This document shows positions 12,301 through 23,038 of a DNA stretch of 64,000 bases, in pieces; position 1 is the stretch's first letter, and every line of letters begins with the position of its first letter. The DNA is from Rhododendron vialii (lineage: Eukaryota; Streptophyta; Magnoliopsida; Ericales; Ericaceae). The notes under the pieces were generated by a model. The model searched no databases and had not been told where the DNA came from. It saw only the letters and a list, made by a program, of their open reading frames with translations. The translations under genes were made by a program, and so were the position numbers. The stretch lies in the NCBI RefSeq assembly GCF_030253575.1, contig NC_080564.1:8290501-8354500 (forward strand), in the 5' to 3' direction.

Positions 12301-15300
12301 TTTATATTATTCTTTTTCCTTCTCTAAGACGTGGCATCTTTCAACAGCTGGACTAGTTCTGTTTTCATAGAGTCACCGGCTGGCTCATGATTATCTATTC
12401 TCTTCATCTTCCATTCCAACATACTTTTCAAAGTGTAAAGCCGTTTGCAGAAGAAATCATCAAAAGGGAAAGCTGATCACCCATACAAAAGGTTACACCA
12501 TCCTTACCTATGCCTCTGAAAGGCTGAAACAGAACAGAAAGAAGGGACCTATATCTCAACAGGACAAAAGAATGTGAAGATTGCGCATACCTTCCCTGAA
12601 ACCTATTATGAAGTTTAGGTTTTGCTCTTTCTGGTATGGCTTGGGTAATAACATGAAGAGGTGGCGAGGATTCGGGCCAGTTGGAGAGGAGAGAGAGAGA
12701 ATGAAAGCAAAGGAGGAAAGGCTTGGGCACTTGTGCCGCTATGTCCGTGTGGATGACTTTGTGGGAGTGCAATAAAAGATCTTTTCAAAGTGTGAAGGAG
12801 AGGATTCAGCAGCTTACGAGTCACTTTTTGGGCATATTGCATAGTTGGGTATTGGGAATCTGGGATCTGTCTCGCCTAAGTCTTGATTCTCTTGTGGATA
12901 TTTAGATTTGCTTCCCTTTGTTTATAGCCACTCTTACTGTATATATATCTGGGTATACGTTTCATTTACTTTGCATTTGCCTCTTGATGCTCTACTTTAA
13001 CATAACTATATCATTTCGCAACTTAAATGGCAGGAGCATTAATTAGAACAATTTATGTAAAGGTTTACAAACTCAAGCATTAACTACTGATGCTTCCTTA
13101 ACTGTGCTTTGGAACACTAGACCACAAGGGAAGAAGAAAACCACATTGCTTATCACACCTTTATGCTGTCCACTGTAATCAAGGAATCTTTACTGCCTCT
13201 CTCACGGGAAGATAGTTCTTGGAAGGATAAAATCTTGTGGCCATTCTTCCTATCAACAGCGACTACCTGAGACAAGAAGATTACTCCTATCTATAAATCA
13301 CTGGTAAGTCAATGCAGGGCTTGAAACTAACAATGGAACTCTGAACATTTCATCCAATCTAAGGAATTGTTAGAGCTTGTCCCACATTGGTTAATTATAA
13401 CCTCCAAAACTAGTATATGAGCCTGGACGGCCTCTCCACTCATTGTCCATTGGTTTTGAGTTCGATGCTTTAACATGGTATCAAAGCTAGGCTTTTGAAG
13501 GCTTCTGGACAAGACTTTGTTGTCTTGTCTGTGCCTAACTGCACCTTGTTTCGTTATGATCCCTATGTTACGGATCCTTTATTTATCTCTCCACGAGCAA
13601 GTCAAGGGTTTGAGAGTGCAGGGGTGTGTTAGAGCTTGTCCCATATTGGTTAATTATAACCTCCAAAACTAGTATATAAGCCTGGGCAGCCTCTCCACTC
13701 ATTGCAAATTAGTTTTGGTTGGATACTTTAATAGGAATCAGAAACCCACCACAAAATCATATTACACTTCCCAAAGAAAAGTGATACCTCTGCATCCACT
13801 ATGAAAGTTGCAGCAGCAGGACCACATGATTCCTGGATTATGTTGACTAAATCGGGAAACCTCGCTGTTGTTTCATCCCCGTTTCGTGAAAAGACACGCA
13901 CAGATCCATCAGCCAATCTGTGAATTTGGGCACGCTGGCCATCATATCTCAAAAAAGAAAACATAAAATCTATATCAGAAGCAAATAATGTATGAAAACA
14001 TGCACCATAGAAAAGAAAGGTGAAATGACCAGAATTAGTATGTATCAAAACTTCATGTACCCAGTTTATATGAAACAATGTAGCTGGCAAGCCACACATT
14101 ACAAAAGGCTTAGCCTGTTACCAACGAATCAAGCAAGGGCCATTTAACTAATCAGGTCCTAAAAGGGTCATGACAAAATGACTAAGTCTTAGGGACAAAG
14201 TTAGCAATGCTGAGTAAGTAAATGCAAAGAGCAACCACTAGTATTTTCAGAAGACGCAACAACCACCACGACCCTCAAGGATATCTTAGAATTCCAACTA
14301 ATATGCATAATTTACAGTGAGACAGAATTGGGTCTAAGTAGGCCTCAATGTCTTATTGACATGGAGGTACAAATGAAATTTTTACCAAGAATGTCATCAA
14401 CAACAAATGATATCTGGTTTGGTTTGGTTTGAATGTCATCAACAAATGTTCTTCAAACGGATATACTTGGAGTAACTCTCCCCTAGAAAAGGAAAGCCAA
14501 ATAATGGCTCTTGAAACCCATTGGGTTGTTTTGGACAAGGCACCCCCATTACCATGTGAATTGTGATGCAATGCTTCCATAATTACCTCCATAAGCAAGC
14601 AACCCAGAGACACAGTTAATGTTAAGCTACAGAGAGCTGCCCCGTGCAAAACAGGTGAAAAAAGATTGATCATACTTTGAGATCATTGGAGACAAAAGTC
14701 ATTTCTGTCTAGGATTCTGGCACCTCTTCCAAGTGCCCAGAGCCTACAATCCTTCTCTCTTCGAACCATAAAGTACGAGCCCCCCTTGACCTCCTTAATG
14801 AGGAACTTAACTATAGGCGGCACTGTTCTTACTTTAAGATAACGGTTGGTATCCAAACTGACTATACAAGGACTTTTATTCACTTATCCACACTTGGTAC
14901 AGGTTTGACTTCCCCAAGAAAGTGGAAGGCTATCACAGCCTCTCTCAAGTGTAGTCCTGTGTGCTTCTCGTGAACCTTGCAATAAAATTAAGCAGTCATG
15001 GAAGCACCAAAATATCGTTTTGACATATGAATGACACTAAATGGCCTCCAACTGTCCAAACAAGTGTATTGGAAGTAGAAGAAAGGGCTATATTGCACAC
15101 GAGGAGGGGGACTAAAAAAGATAAGGGACTTACTTATATTCACATGTAAATGCTTTATTCTGAAAGTTCTTCAACACTTGTGGAATTCCATTGGTAATTC
15201 TACCCAAAGAACAATATTAACAAGTATTCCAAGATGAGAACAATAGAAATGGTAATAAAACAAGTAATCAACAGTACTAATAGCACCCAATGAGAAACAT

Positions 15301-16258
15301 ATATACTTGGCAAGCATGGGCTTGATCGGTATGCCTGGAACCATTCTAAGAGTTACAGAAGAAAATGCAATGCCTTTCTCCAAGAGACAAGGGACAAGTA
15401 GATCCTGATTACAAGAAGTCAGAGTTGTTAGTAATCAGTAAGCATCTGGTATCAGTGCAACGGCTTATCCAAGAGAGGTGGCAAAATAAAAGTTACTAAA
15501 TAAAGCAAAACCACTGGGGCAGTGGACATAATCTGAAGTACTGTAAGTGGTGTGCATGCAAATTAAAAGTAAGAAATCATCCGTTTCTCCATTTATATTC
15601 CATATTGAAAACTAAACTAAAATGGGCATTGAGAACATAGCTGCGGCCCACTGAAATGCATACAATTAAATCTTTTTAAATTAGTTGCAGGTAATTATTT
15701 GACCATAGAGTCATGGAGAGAAGCTTACCAAATTTGGAAGTATGTTATATGATTCAATCATGGCCGCTGAAAGGCACTAACAAACATGAAGACTGAATTA
15801 GCAACAGAATTGGACAATAACTAATAGCCAAAACAAAAAAAAATCACCATCGCATAAATTTTCTTCAAAAATTGGGGAAAACCAATGTTCAACAGGAAAC
15901 TTCAAATAAAGGACACTAAATTCTTACCTGAAGTTGCTCCTTTAAATTTTCAACTGTTCTCTCATGAAGAGAAGCATTCATGACAACAGCTTGGGCTAAC
16001 GCAGGCAAAACAGTTCTCATCATTGCCCCAATCCGTAGATTCCTGACCTATATGCATAACAATTTTTAACACACATCATTGGAAGGAAAGGTTGGTGAGT
16101 TGCATAATCATAAGCAAGAGGAAAACAAAATGGAAAACTAATAAGAAATAAGAAAGTAGCAAGGATCTTACCCTGACTCCTCTTCATGCCATAAGTAAGT
16201 AGATAAGTACACATTCGTGAAATTTACAGCACAAAATAAAATTTGAGTGGAACAAAGT

Positions 16259-16290
<32 letters not shown>

Positions 16291-19200
16291 GGTGTTATGC
16301 ATTCCATTCATCCTATATGATCACCACTCAAAGTGCACGACTTATAGTGTTACAATACACTCAACTAAATCCAACAGGATGATGAATTCACTTCCCCGCC
16401 TGATCACATTTTCTAGCACAAAGAAACTTCTTTGAAAGAGAGGAAAATGGTGCCAACTTCAACCTTGATAAAGCAAGTCACTTGCATAAAGCAGAAGCTA
16501 AGTTACAGGTCAAAAGATTGCACGTTTTGTCCCACTAATAGTGATAAATACCAATAGTTATCTCCAAACCTTCAAACACCAAAACGTGGACCTCAAAATA
16601 TCTGGAAAAGCCATAGGCATGATTTGCATTTTAGCCGCGTAAAACCAAAAAGGACTATAATCTGCAGTTTCAAATTGCAAAAACTATCACACTAGCCATG
16701 CTATATCATTCTCAATTGGTCAGGTTGTCCACGGCCCGAAAAAAGTTTATGGTGAAGGTGAAAGTACCCTGGGAACATGACAACCCAAATTCATCACGGA
16801 ACACGTTGCACCTTAAAGTCATCACGCTTTCCCTATTTAGGCAAATGAAGCCTGGGATCCTCAGATAAAGTAATCTTAGATCATTCGTGAAGTGAAACCC
16901 TAATGCATTCATAAAACTCTACTGAAGTGATACAAAAGAACATTTGAAATATGTGGACCCTAATGCAGGATTTATGGAAATACAAATATTGAAAGACAAA
17001 AAATAAATGATAAACACCCACACAAGAGACCAAGATTTATGAGGTTCACCCAACTATGGCTACGACCAGGTTGCTGTAGCCCTTTCGATATAATGAAAAA
17101 TCATACAAGAGTTTCATCCAGGATGCCTTACACTACGATACATAGCTAGGGCTACAGGTATGTAAAAATACCAAAAGTAACCTTAGGAACAAATGCATGG
17201 CGACTGTACATTACTATCAAGCACCACACTATATAACAAAATAATGTAACAATGTCGTATGTGATTGTTATTGTGAACAATCATCCTCGATATTACAAAG
17301 ACGAGCACAAATTTATCTTTAGGTTGTCTAGCAATCGAATTGCGCCCTAACTAACTTGAGAATAAAACCATAGTTTCTTTACTGAAAATGTTTGTTTGAG
17401 TAGAAAAAGTTCATCATTTCAATGCCGTAAATTACTTACCAAAGTTCTGACAAGAAACTTCATCTCCTTCTCTCTACAAGAACGCATGAGACTTACAATA
17501 AGGCTTTTCTTTCGAGCAGTACTCCGACTACCTGTTTGTTCACTGACAATTTCTTCATAAAAATATGGAGGATAATAATAGCTTGCAGACACTTGAACAA
17601 AATGCTTAAAGTTTTGACCTTATTGAGTGGAGAAATAACTTTCAAGACAAAAGCAAGACCACGCCCTAAGACACTAGATATCTTAAATAGTTTTCAATTA
17701 TAAAATCTTTCTTGGAAAGAACATTGTCACTGGAAAGTCTGCAAGCAAAAAACAAATTCCATTGGAGTCAGTGTCAGAATAACAAATGCCTCTGCCACCA
17801 GAAACAATTTCCTCGAATACCCAAAACTTCAAGGACTCCAAATTACTTTCCCCGTCTTTTAAAACTGAGCAACTCAATACTTTCTTTATTGCCAATCAAG
17901 TGCATCCAAAAGGCTTTCTTCATTAAATTCGAGTGGATCCTAGCAGTCCCCATACCGAAAAATAAATTCTTCGAACCGATGTGATCAAGGAAATTGAGGT
18001 TAATATGTTACTGAACTGAAGATTTGACATCAACTAGGCATGTATTAATTCCCTGCCAATTTGTTGTCCTTCACAAAAAAAATCGGGGTAAAAAAGGGCA
18101 AGTGCCTTCCATCTTGGAGAAGATAGAACATAAAATTGCAGTTTATCCCTAGGTTTTATAGCGACTACTTGATATCGAAGCAACGACTTGTCTGCAATAC
18201 TAACATGCAGGTGTATTTGTTTGAAGTGTAAACCAACAAATAGAGAGGTCAAGAGTTGGATTTAATCAAGAGATGATTTTTTGGTCCCCTGATAAAGGGT
18301 AACAGTAAGAACAAAAAAAAAAAAATCAATTGGTTTAGCACAGATTGCGTGGCCCTATAACACAACTTAAGATCCCCCAATGTATAACTAGTCCATACCA
18401 TGCTATAGATAAGTTTATCTAAGCAATAAAAAAAAAAGAGTAGAAAAGAGCTCCAACTTGCATTATATCAAATAGAACAGCCTAATGGGTACACTAGGAC
18501 ATTGTGAACTTTTTTTATGGGTTGGGTTGCACCATGATTGTCAACTTTAGAATTACGAAACCAACTTTTATTGACCAGAAATACAATACACGTATAGCAG
18601 ATTGAGGGTCCGTTTTCAAGAATTTCAGCTTTTTTTGCTTCCAATGTTTGTGGGTCCTTGTTAATAGGTTTTGTCAACTCATTCACGTTCCAATTCAAAG
18701 AAGTCGGTTTCGAAATCCTCTCATTGCTAACCACTAGGAGTTACCAAATTGGAGAGTTTCTACTTTAAGTTAGCTATACCCATTTCAATGAATACTGAAT
18801 TATAACAGATCCTGTGCAAATTGTTTGCTCTCTTTGATCAAAAAACTGTGATAGAGAGACCCCTTGAAGAAATTGGTGCAATCTAGGGGCTATTTACTCT
18901 TTCTTGCTTGCCTTTTCTTTTTTCATTTTCTAATTCCAGCTGAGTTGTGAATAGCTGAGCAACCAAGACAATTATATGTCCTTACTCTACATCTGAAACC
19001 CTCTCTTCGCAACTGAGATGGGGAAAATAACCACGAACTAGCTTCTAAGAAGTATTACATAATTCAAGGTTTGTTGATATCACAAGCTCTAGAATTTCTG
19101 TAATTTGGACACTAGTGCAAATCGATGTGAAGGACAGACAACTTTGCAGTTTGCACGTTCTAGTCCAGCTCCCAAAGCCCAGTAATAACATGCACCAGTG

Positions 19201-22200
19201 AATAGGGTTCCAGCAGTTTACTGCCAATCATTCCTCCTATGACTTATTGTTCATGATATTAGAAGTTAGAACAACATATTTTCACCAACCCAATATAAAC
19301 GGATTTGAAACATTGTCAGAGACCATAACCATATCTTTCAGTCCATACCTTATCTTCCAGAGCACAGAAAATACACCTTGGATTGAGAGAGGTGGAGGAG
19401 GGGCCAGAAGTGACTGTGTTTGTCGGCAGAGTTGAGCAACATCACCTTTACATAGCATACAGTGGTCGCTAACATAAGGAACCGAAATTTGTGGGGAAAC
19501 CATACACAAAACAACAAGAAAACAATAACTTAATAAGGCATTCCTTCCTACCAAGATCGCCTAAGCTGTCATATAGTTCCTTAATTTTAGATCTCTTGGT
19601 CCCACAGGCCTCTTCCAGTGCTGCTACAACAATACTTCCACCGATATTTAGTTCCTGCAACATTGTTACAACCCTATTCAATCTTATCAGGTGTGCAAAT
19701 CCCACAGTAAAAAGGGGAAAGGTAAGAAAGTCATAAGAAGAACCATGCACACTACACCCAAACCACAGAAGACATCATTGAGAAACGGGGCCAAAACATT
19801 AGTACGTCGACAACCAGAACTCCACTGCCACCAACAAATCATACAAAGTTGACTGATCGTGTTTAGACAAAAAGATATTTAAGAGAGAGAGATAGACAGA
19901 GTAATTGTGAACTCTTTCCCACTAGGTGATCAAAAGAACAGCGGAATGGAAGACATATGTAGCAAACGGAAACACTGTTACAGTGTTACCTTATTTTCAT
20001 GGTCAGGAGCAATCTTATTTGTACACAAGTATACAGCAGGGAGCACATCTTCTGGAGACAAGGCCAATAAGCTGCATGACAAGACAACTGTAAGTGAATG
20101 ACACTTACCAATAACTTTAACTGGTGATGCTAACTCTTCCCTCTACAAATGGGAAGCAAAAGAATATTAAGTACGAGCAACAAACCTTCTGAACATATTG
20201 CATAACATTGATGTAGCCTTTATCTTTCCCTTTTCGCCCTCAACTAGGTCAAAAGTCCGCGCAAGATGTATATAAGGCGCAGGCTTTCCATGCCTCCAGC
20301 ATGCTGCACATATATCCCCCCAAGTAAAAAGATCATTCCAATTGGAGAATACAATAAACCATGGACAAATAATTTCAAGGAGGCAATCATCTTGGTATTC
20401 TACTGGCAAGGTGAGGAATTTCAGAAACTTATTTAGCTTCAAATGAACAAACACCAACCATGCTCTACAGGAGAATATTGTTCTGCTGGTAGCGATACAG
20501 GAGTCGTTGCAGCATTCTCGGGTGACAGAATTGGCACAGACAAATTTTCCATGTTTTCCAATGCCTCTGAATCTGATGGCACTTTTTCCATGTGAGAAGA
20601 GCAATTTGAATGACTGGGTCCATCCCTTACCGATCTTCCAACGTCAACCAACCTATTTTCATTCTCGCAAAGGTAAGGCTCAGGAGGATTACTGTAGTAC
20701 TTGTCCAGTGCCATATTTATGTCCCCCTTTGTCTCCTCGAGTATATCTGCAGCGTAACTTCTTAATGATTCACTCCCATGTATAATCTGAATAAACTGGT
20801 CTAACTCCTCTTTGTAGGACTTAATAGGATCACTTGGCATCATATTTTTGTCATTTGGGCTTTCCTCCAACAAAGTTTCAACCCCAGAACATTGAGAAAC
20901 ACAAGGTCCACGTTTAGTAAAGAAACTGGTAATAGTGGATTGCTTTTGAGTAGTAGATTCCAAACTTGAATTGCTTCTTGCTTTCTTGTTAGGCTTATTA
21001 TCCACATTTCTCCGCTTCTTTCCAGTAGAATTACTGCTCTTTGTTAAATTCCTTGTGCTGGGTGATTTTAATTTTTTATCCAGTGAAGCAACCACATTTC
21101 CAAGAGGGTTGTTAACAAAACATGGTTTAGCAGGTGATACAGATTTATTAAGTGGGCTAGTCTGCAACGTACAATCAGCTGAGGCACAAGGAATGATCTG
21201 GTTGTGAAACTCAAGTTCCCGTTCATAGAAATTAGAAACTGCATCAACAATATTTCCACCAGAGCTACTAAGCAGATCAATCATCTGAAGTTCAGTGACC
21301 CAAGTAGGCAAACAGTCACGAAGTTGTTGAATGAGTTCCTCTTTTTCACTGTCACTTAACAGAGCTATATCCTGTGCAACAGGTTCCCGACCAAAAGGCA
21401 AGGAATCTAAAACAATTCTCTGATCATTTTCATCCTGGGGCTTAAATTGAGGTGATTGGACCTCTTTGAACTGGTCCATTTTGTTCTGGCCAATGGTGCT
21501 ATCCTTCTCAACCATGCCATCTGTCCCCTGAGTACAACGATGAAAACCCATCAAGAATTCTTGTTTGATGGCCATTTCATCAACCAGCCCAGCAAAATGT
21601 TTCCGCATAGAATCAGCATGTTTGCTGTCAAGTTTCTCAACATCCGCGCCTACTGTTGGAATAACACGTTTTGGTTTCAAAAACCTCACATATTCTCTGA
21701 GCTCGTCATAATTTGAATGCTCACTATAAGGTACGAGATGTATCTCAAATTCATCCTTAGTCCTTACTGCAAACTTGTTGCGCTTTACTTCATAGGTCCA
21801 CCCCGTCGGAACAAAACCCACAACTTTAGAGTACCCTCTCTCATTCATAATCTCCTTCACCTTCACAAAATTAGGCCGAAAATAAGGCCAAGTCTCACCC
21901 AACACATTCCACCCCACAACATGTACATCACTTTCTGATTCTTCCTCGGTAAATGCATCATCTTTTCTCAACCCCAAAACACGCAAAATAGCTAGTTTCC
22001 TACTATCCACAAGTATCTTCCGCTTACACCTACGTGCAATTTCAAGCAAAATCCGCTCCTTTCCAATAACATAAGTAGCAACAAGAAACAAAACAGACTT
22101 CACAGAACCCTCATTTTCGACCCCAAATCTCTCTATCATGCTAACTATATACTCAATCGACTCTTCTTGGGATGGAAACAGGAACTTCGGATCACAATAC

Positions 22201-22778
22201 GTGGTATCCAAGAAAACAGCGTCACAACCAACAAATTCAGTCAAACCGAGCTCTAACTTCATCGAATCACAATAACGAAAATCACCCGTATGCACATACG
22301 TCTCACTCTTGCCACCACCACTACCGGGGATTCGGAACAGAAACTGAACCGCGCCGGGACAGTGATTGGCATCGATCAACGACGCCTCACACCCATCAAT
22401 CAAAACAGGCTCAGACAAAGACAATGGAACCACAAACAAAGATGATATTTTGAGTACCTCGATGAGGAGGCGGGCGGTGGTGTGGGAGCAAAAGATGATG
22501 CCTTTGGACCAGTTAGCGTTGAGGCCGGCGTAGTGGTCGGAGTGGAAGTGGGAGAGGAAGTACGAGACGGAGTGGTCGCCGGAGGAGCGGAAGCCGTCGA
22601 CGATGAACCGGGTTCTGGGGATGAGCTTTGATTGGGGGAAGTCGGACGGGAGGGGGGGGAGAGGGGAGTGCGTGGAGAGGAGAGAGAAGGAGAGGGGTGG
22701 GGATTGTAGGGAGAGAGTAGTGTGAGAGGTGAGGAAGAGGGTGGAGGAGTCTAGGGTTACGGTTTGGGAGGTGGACAT
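9320..22778 (-). CDS. LIG6: DNA ligase 6 (beta-CASP nuclease domain fused to ATP-dependent DNA ligase)
   Basis: Nineteen exons in transcript order: 22778-20459, 20303-20186, 20071-19990, 19654-19552, 19445-19349, 17542-17440, 16047-15928, 15776-15729, 15404-15307, 15199-15134, 13947-13788, 13266-13159, 12167-12118, 10878-10844, 10720-10659, 10586-10425, 10339-10251, 9870-9771, 9628-9320. They total 4230 nt, 1409 residues, close to Arabidopsis LIG6 (about 1396). Residues 60-400 form an SNM1/Pso2-like metallo-beta-lactamase/beta-CASP domain: HxHxDH at 77-82, NHCPGA (H139), HTGD (163-166), SEH (H354). A Lys/Arg-rich NLS-like patch lies at about 586-601. The ligase half has the adenylation motif EYKYDG, with Lys1052 split across exons 10/11, EGIMVK at 1220-1225 and SWLKVKRDY at about 1241-1249. 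The family acts in plant DNA repair and seed longevity. Alternative upstream ATGs exist (22824-22826; in-frame to 22955). I chose 22776-22778 because it lies nearest the conserved region. Confidence 0.96.
9771..10339 (-). other. LIG6 C-terminal OB-fold exons
   Basis: Exons 17 and 18 of LIG6 encode the segment after the nucleotidyl-transfer core (VKRDY...GLGDSLDLVPIGAW, then the YSPFLVACY and EFQSVCRVMSGFSD segments), the expected ligase OB-fold region. The junction codon TG|G (Trp) is split between 10251 and 9870. The final exon (9320-9628) carries the FSPELVWEIRGAD and GISIRFPRF motifs of the ligase C-terminus. Confidence 0.85.
10879..12117. other. LIG6 intron 13, with gag-like retroelement debris
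   Basis: The intron holds an inserted stretch (about 11220-11760) whose minus strand reads a Pro-rich then DSDSEEMED acidic segment, like the tail of a retroelement gag/capsid-type protein, broken by stops. A hAT-type MITE sits just beside it (11780-11968). The remainder (10980-11200) shows a short repeated motif, CCAAGGGTCC. No exon is hidden here: flanking exon phases already join. Confidence 0.35.
11780..11968. mobile_element. hAT-type MITE in LIG6 intron, 189 bp
   Basis: Terminal inverted repeats CAGTGTTCTAAAA (left) and CAATGTTCTAAAA (right, reverse complement) differ at one base. The sequence CTTATAT flanks both sides (11773-11779 and 11969-11975), seven bases of the eight expected for hAT insertions. 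The interior is a dense set of GCCTAGGCG-type palindromes. There is no coding capacity. It lies in an intron and should be spliced out. Confidence 0.8.
13368..13733 (+). mobile_element. TRIM retroelement (two 107/108-bp LTRs) in LIG6 intron 11
   Basis: Two direct repeats beginning TGTTAGAGCTTGTCCCA lie at 13368-13475 and 13627-13733. The first ends in CA. Immediately after it comes TGGTATCAAAGCT (13476), a good match to the primer-binding site for initiator tRNA-Met used by many plant LTR elements. A purine-rich run precedes the second LTR. GGAAT flanks the element on both sides (13363-13367 and 13734-13738), a 5-bp target duplication. The interior of about 150 bp has no coding sequence. This is a complete terminal-repeat retrotransposon in miniature, oriented opposite to LIG6. 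Confidence 0.9.
13948..15133. other. LIG6 intron 10
   Basis: A 1.2-kb intron between the exon ending with the first two bases of the catalytic Lys codon and the exon supplying its last base. Short open frames inside (14353-14673, 14683-14883) have no recognisable product. No clear transposon ends were found. Confidence 0.5.
16048..17439. other. LIG6 intron 6
   Basis: An intron of about 1.4 kb holding a pure G30 tract and, near 16985-17100, a segment reading CACACAAGAGACCAAGATTTATGAGGTTCACCC-like, a phrase that recurs in many plant retroelement-derived repeats. No exon-quality coding sequence was seen. Confidence 0.45.
16260..16289. repeat. Poly-G run of 30 bases
   Basis: Thirty consecutive G on the plus strand, inside a LIG6 intron, so C on the LIG6 transcript. 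Plant genomes rarely hold such long uninterrupted G runs. It can form G-quadruplex structures. Its length may be unreliable in the assembly. Confidence 0.9.
17543..19348. other. LIG6 intron 5
   Basis: A 1.8-kb intron, the largest in the gene. Several short open frames (17698-17895, 18468-18734) lack any family signature. No transposon ends or RNA gene recognised. Confidence 0.5.
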
Positions 22779-23038
22779 GGATGGCTGTTGTTGTTGACGG
22801 ATGGCGGAGGAAAGTGATGAGGTCATTTGACCGGAGCGGTCTGAAGGCCGCCCTGTTATCCCCTTCTCCACTGATTTGTAATTATTCTTTTTTATACGTG
22901 AAAAGAGAAATACGAAACGGATCTTCAGCAAACGCACGTGTGGCGAGTCCACCACGCTCCTCTTTCATCTTTGTCTCACCACTCGCTCACTTTATTAGCC
23001 CTAGGGTTTCTCTCTCTCCCCGTCTACAACCCTCGAAC
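22779..23038. promoter_or_regulatory. Bidirectional promoter between LIG6 and AR401-like gene
   Basis: Only 260 bases separate the two start codons (LIG6 leftward from 22778, methyltransferase rightward from 23039). The interval must contain both leaders and the shared promoter. It holds an ACGTG core (22935-22940) and a pyrimidine-rich stretch with CCCTAGGGTTTCTCTCTC (22999-23016). The AAACCCTA/AGGGTTT element is a telo-box-like motif common in promoters of plant housekeeping and replication-linked genes. Confidence 0.6.

Noticed and set aside
15777-15927. LIG6 exon 8 starting after the TTTCAG acceptor near 15766
   Set aside because: That choice puts a stop in frame. The acceptor ending at 15777 (TTGTTAG) gives phase 0 and the CLSAAMIESYN segment, which fits the family.
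22779-22955. N-terminal extension of LIG6 by 59 codons
   Set aside because: The frame is open upstream, but the extension runs into the short divergent promoter, is not LIG6-like, and the two nearer ATGs fit the family length better.
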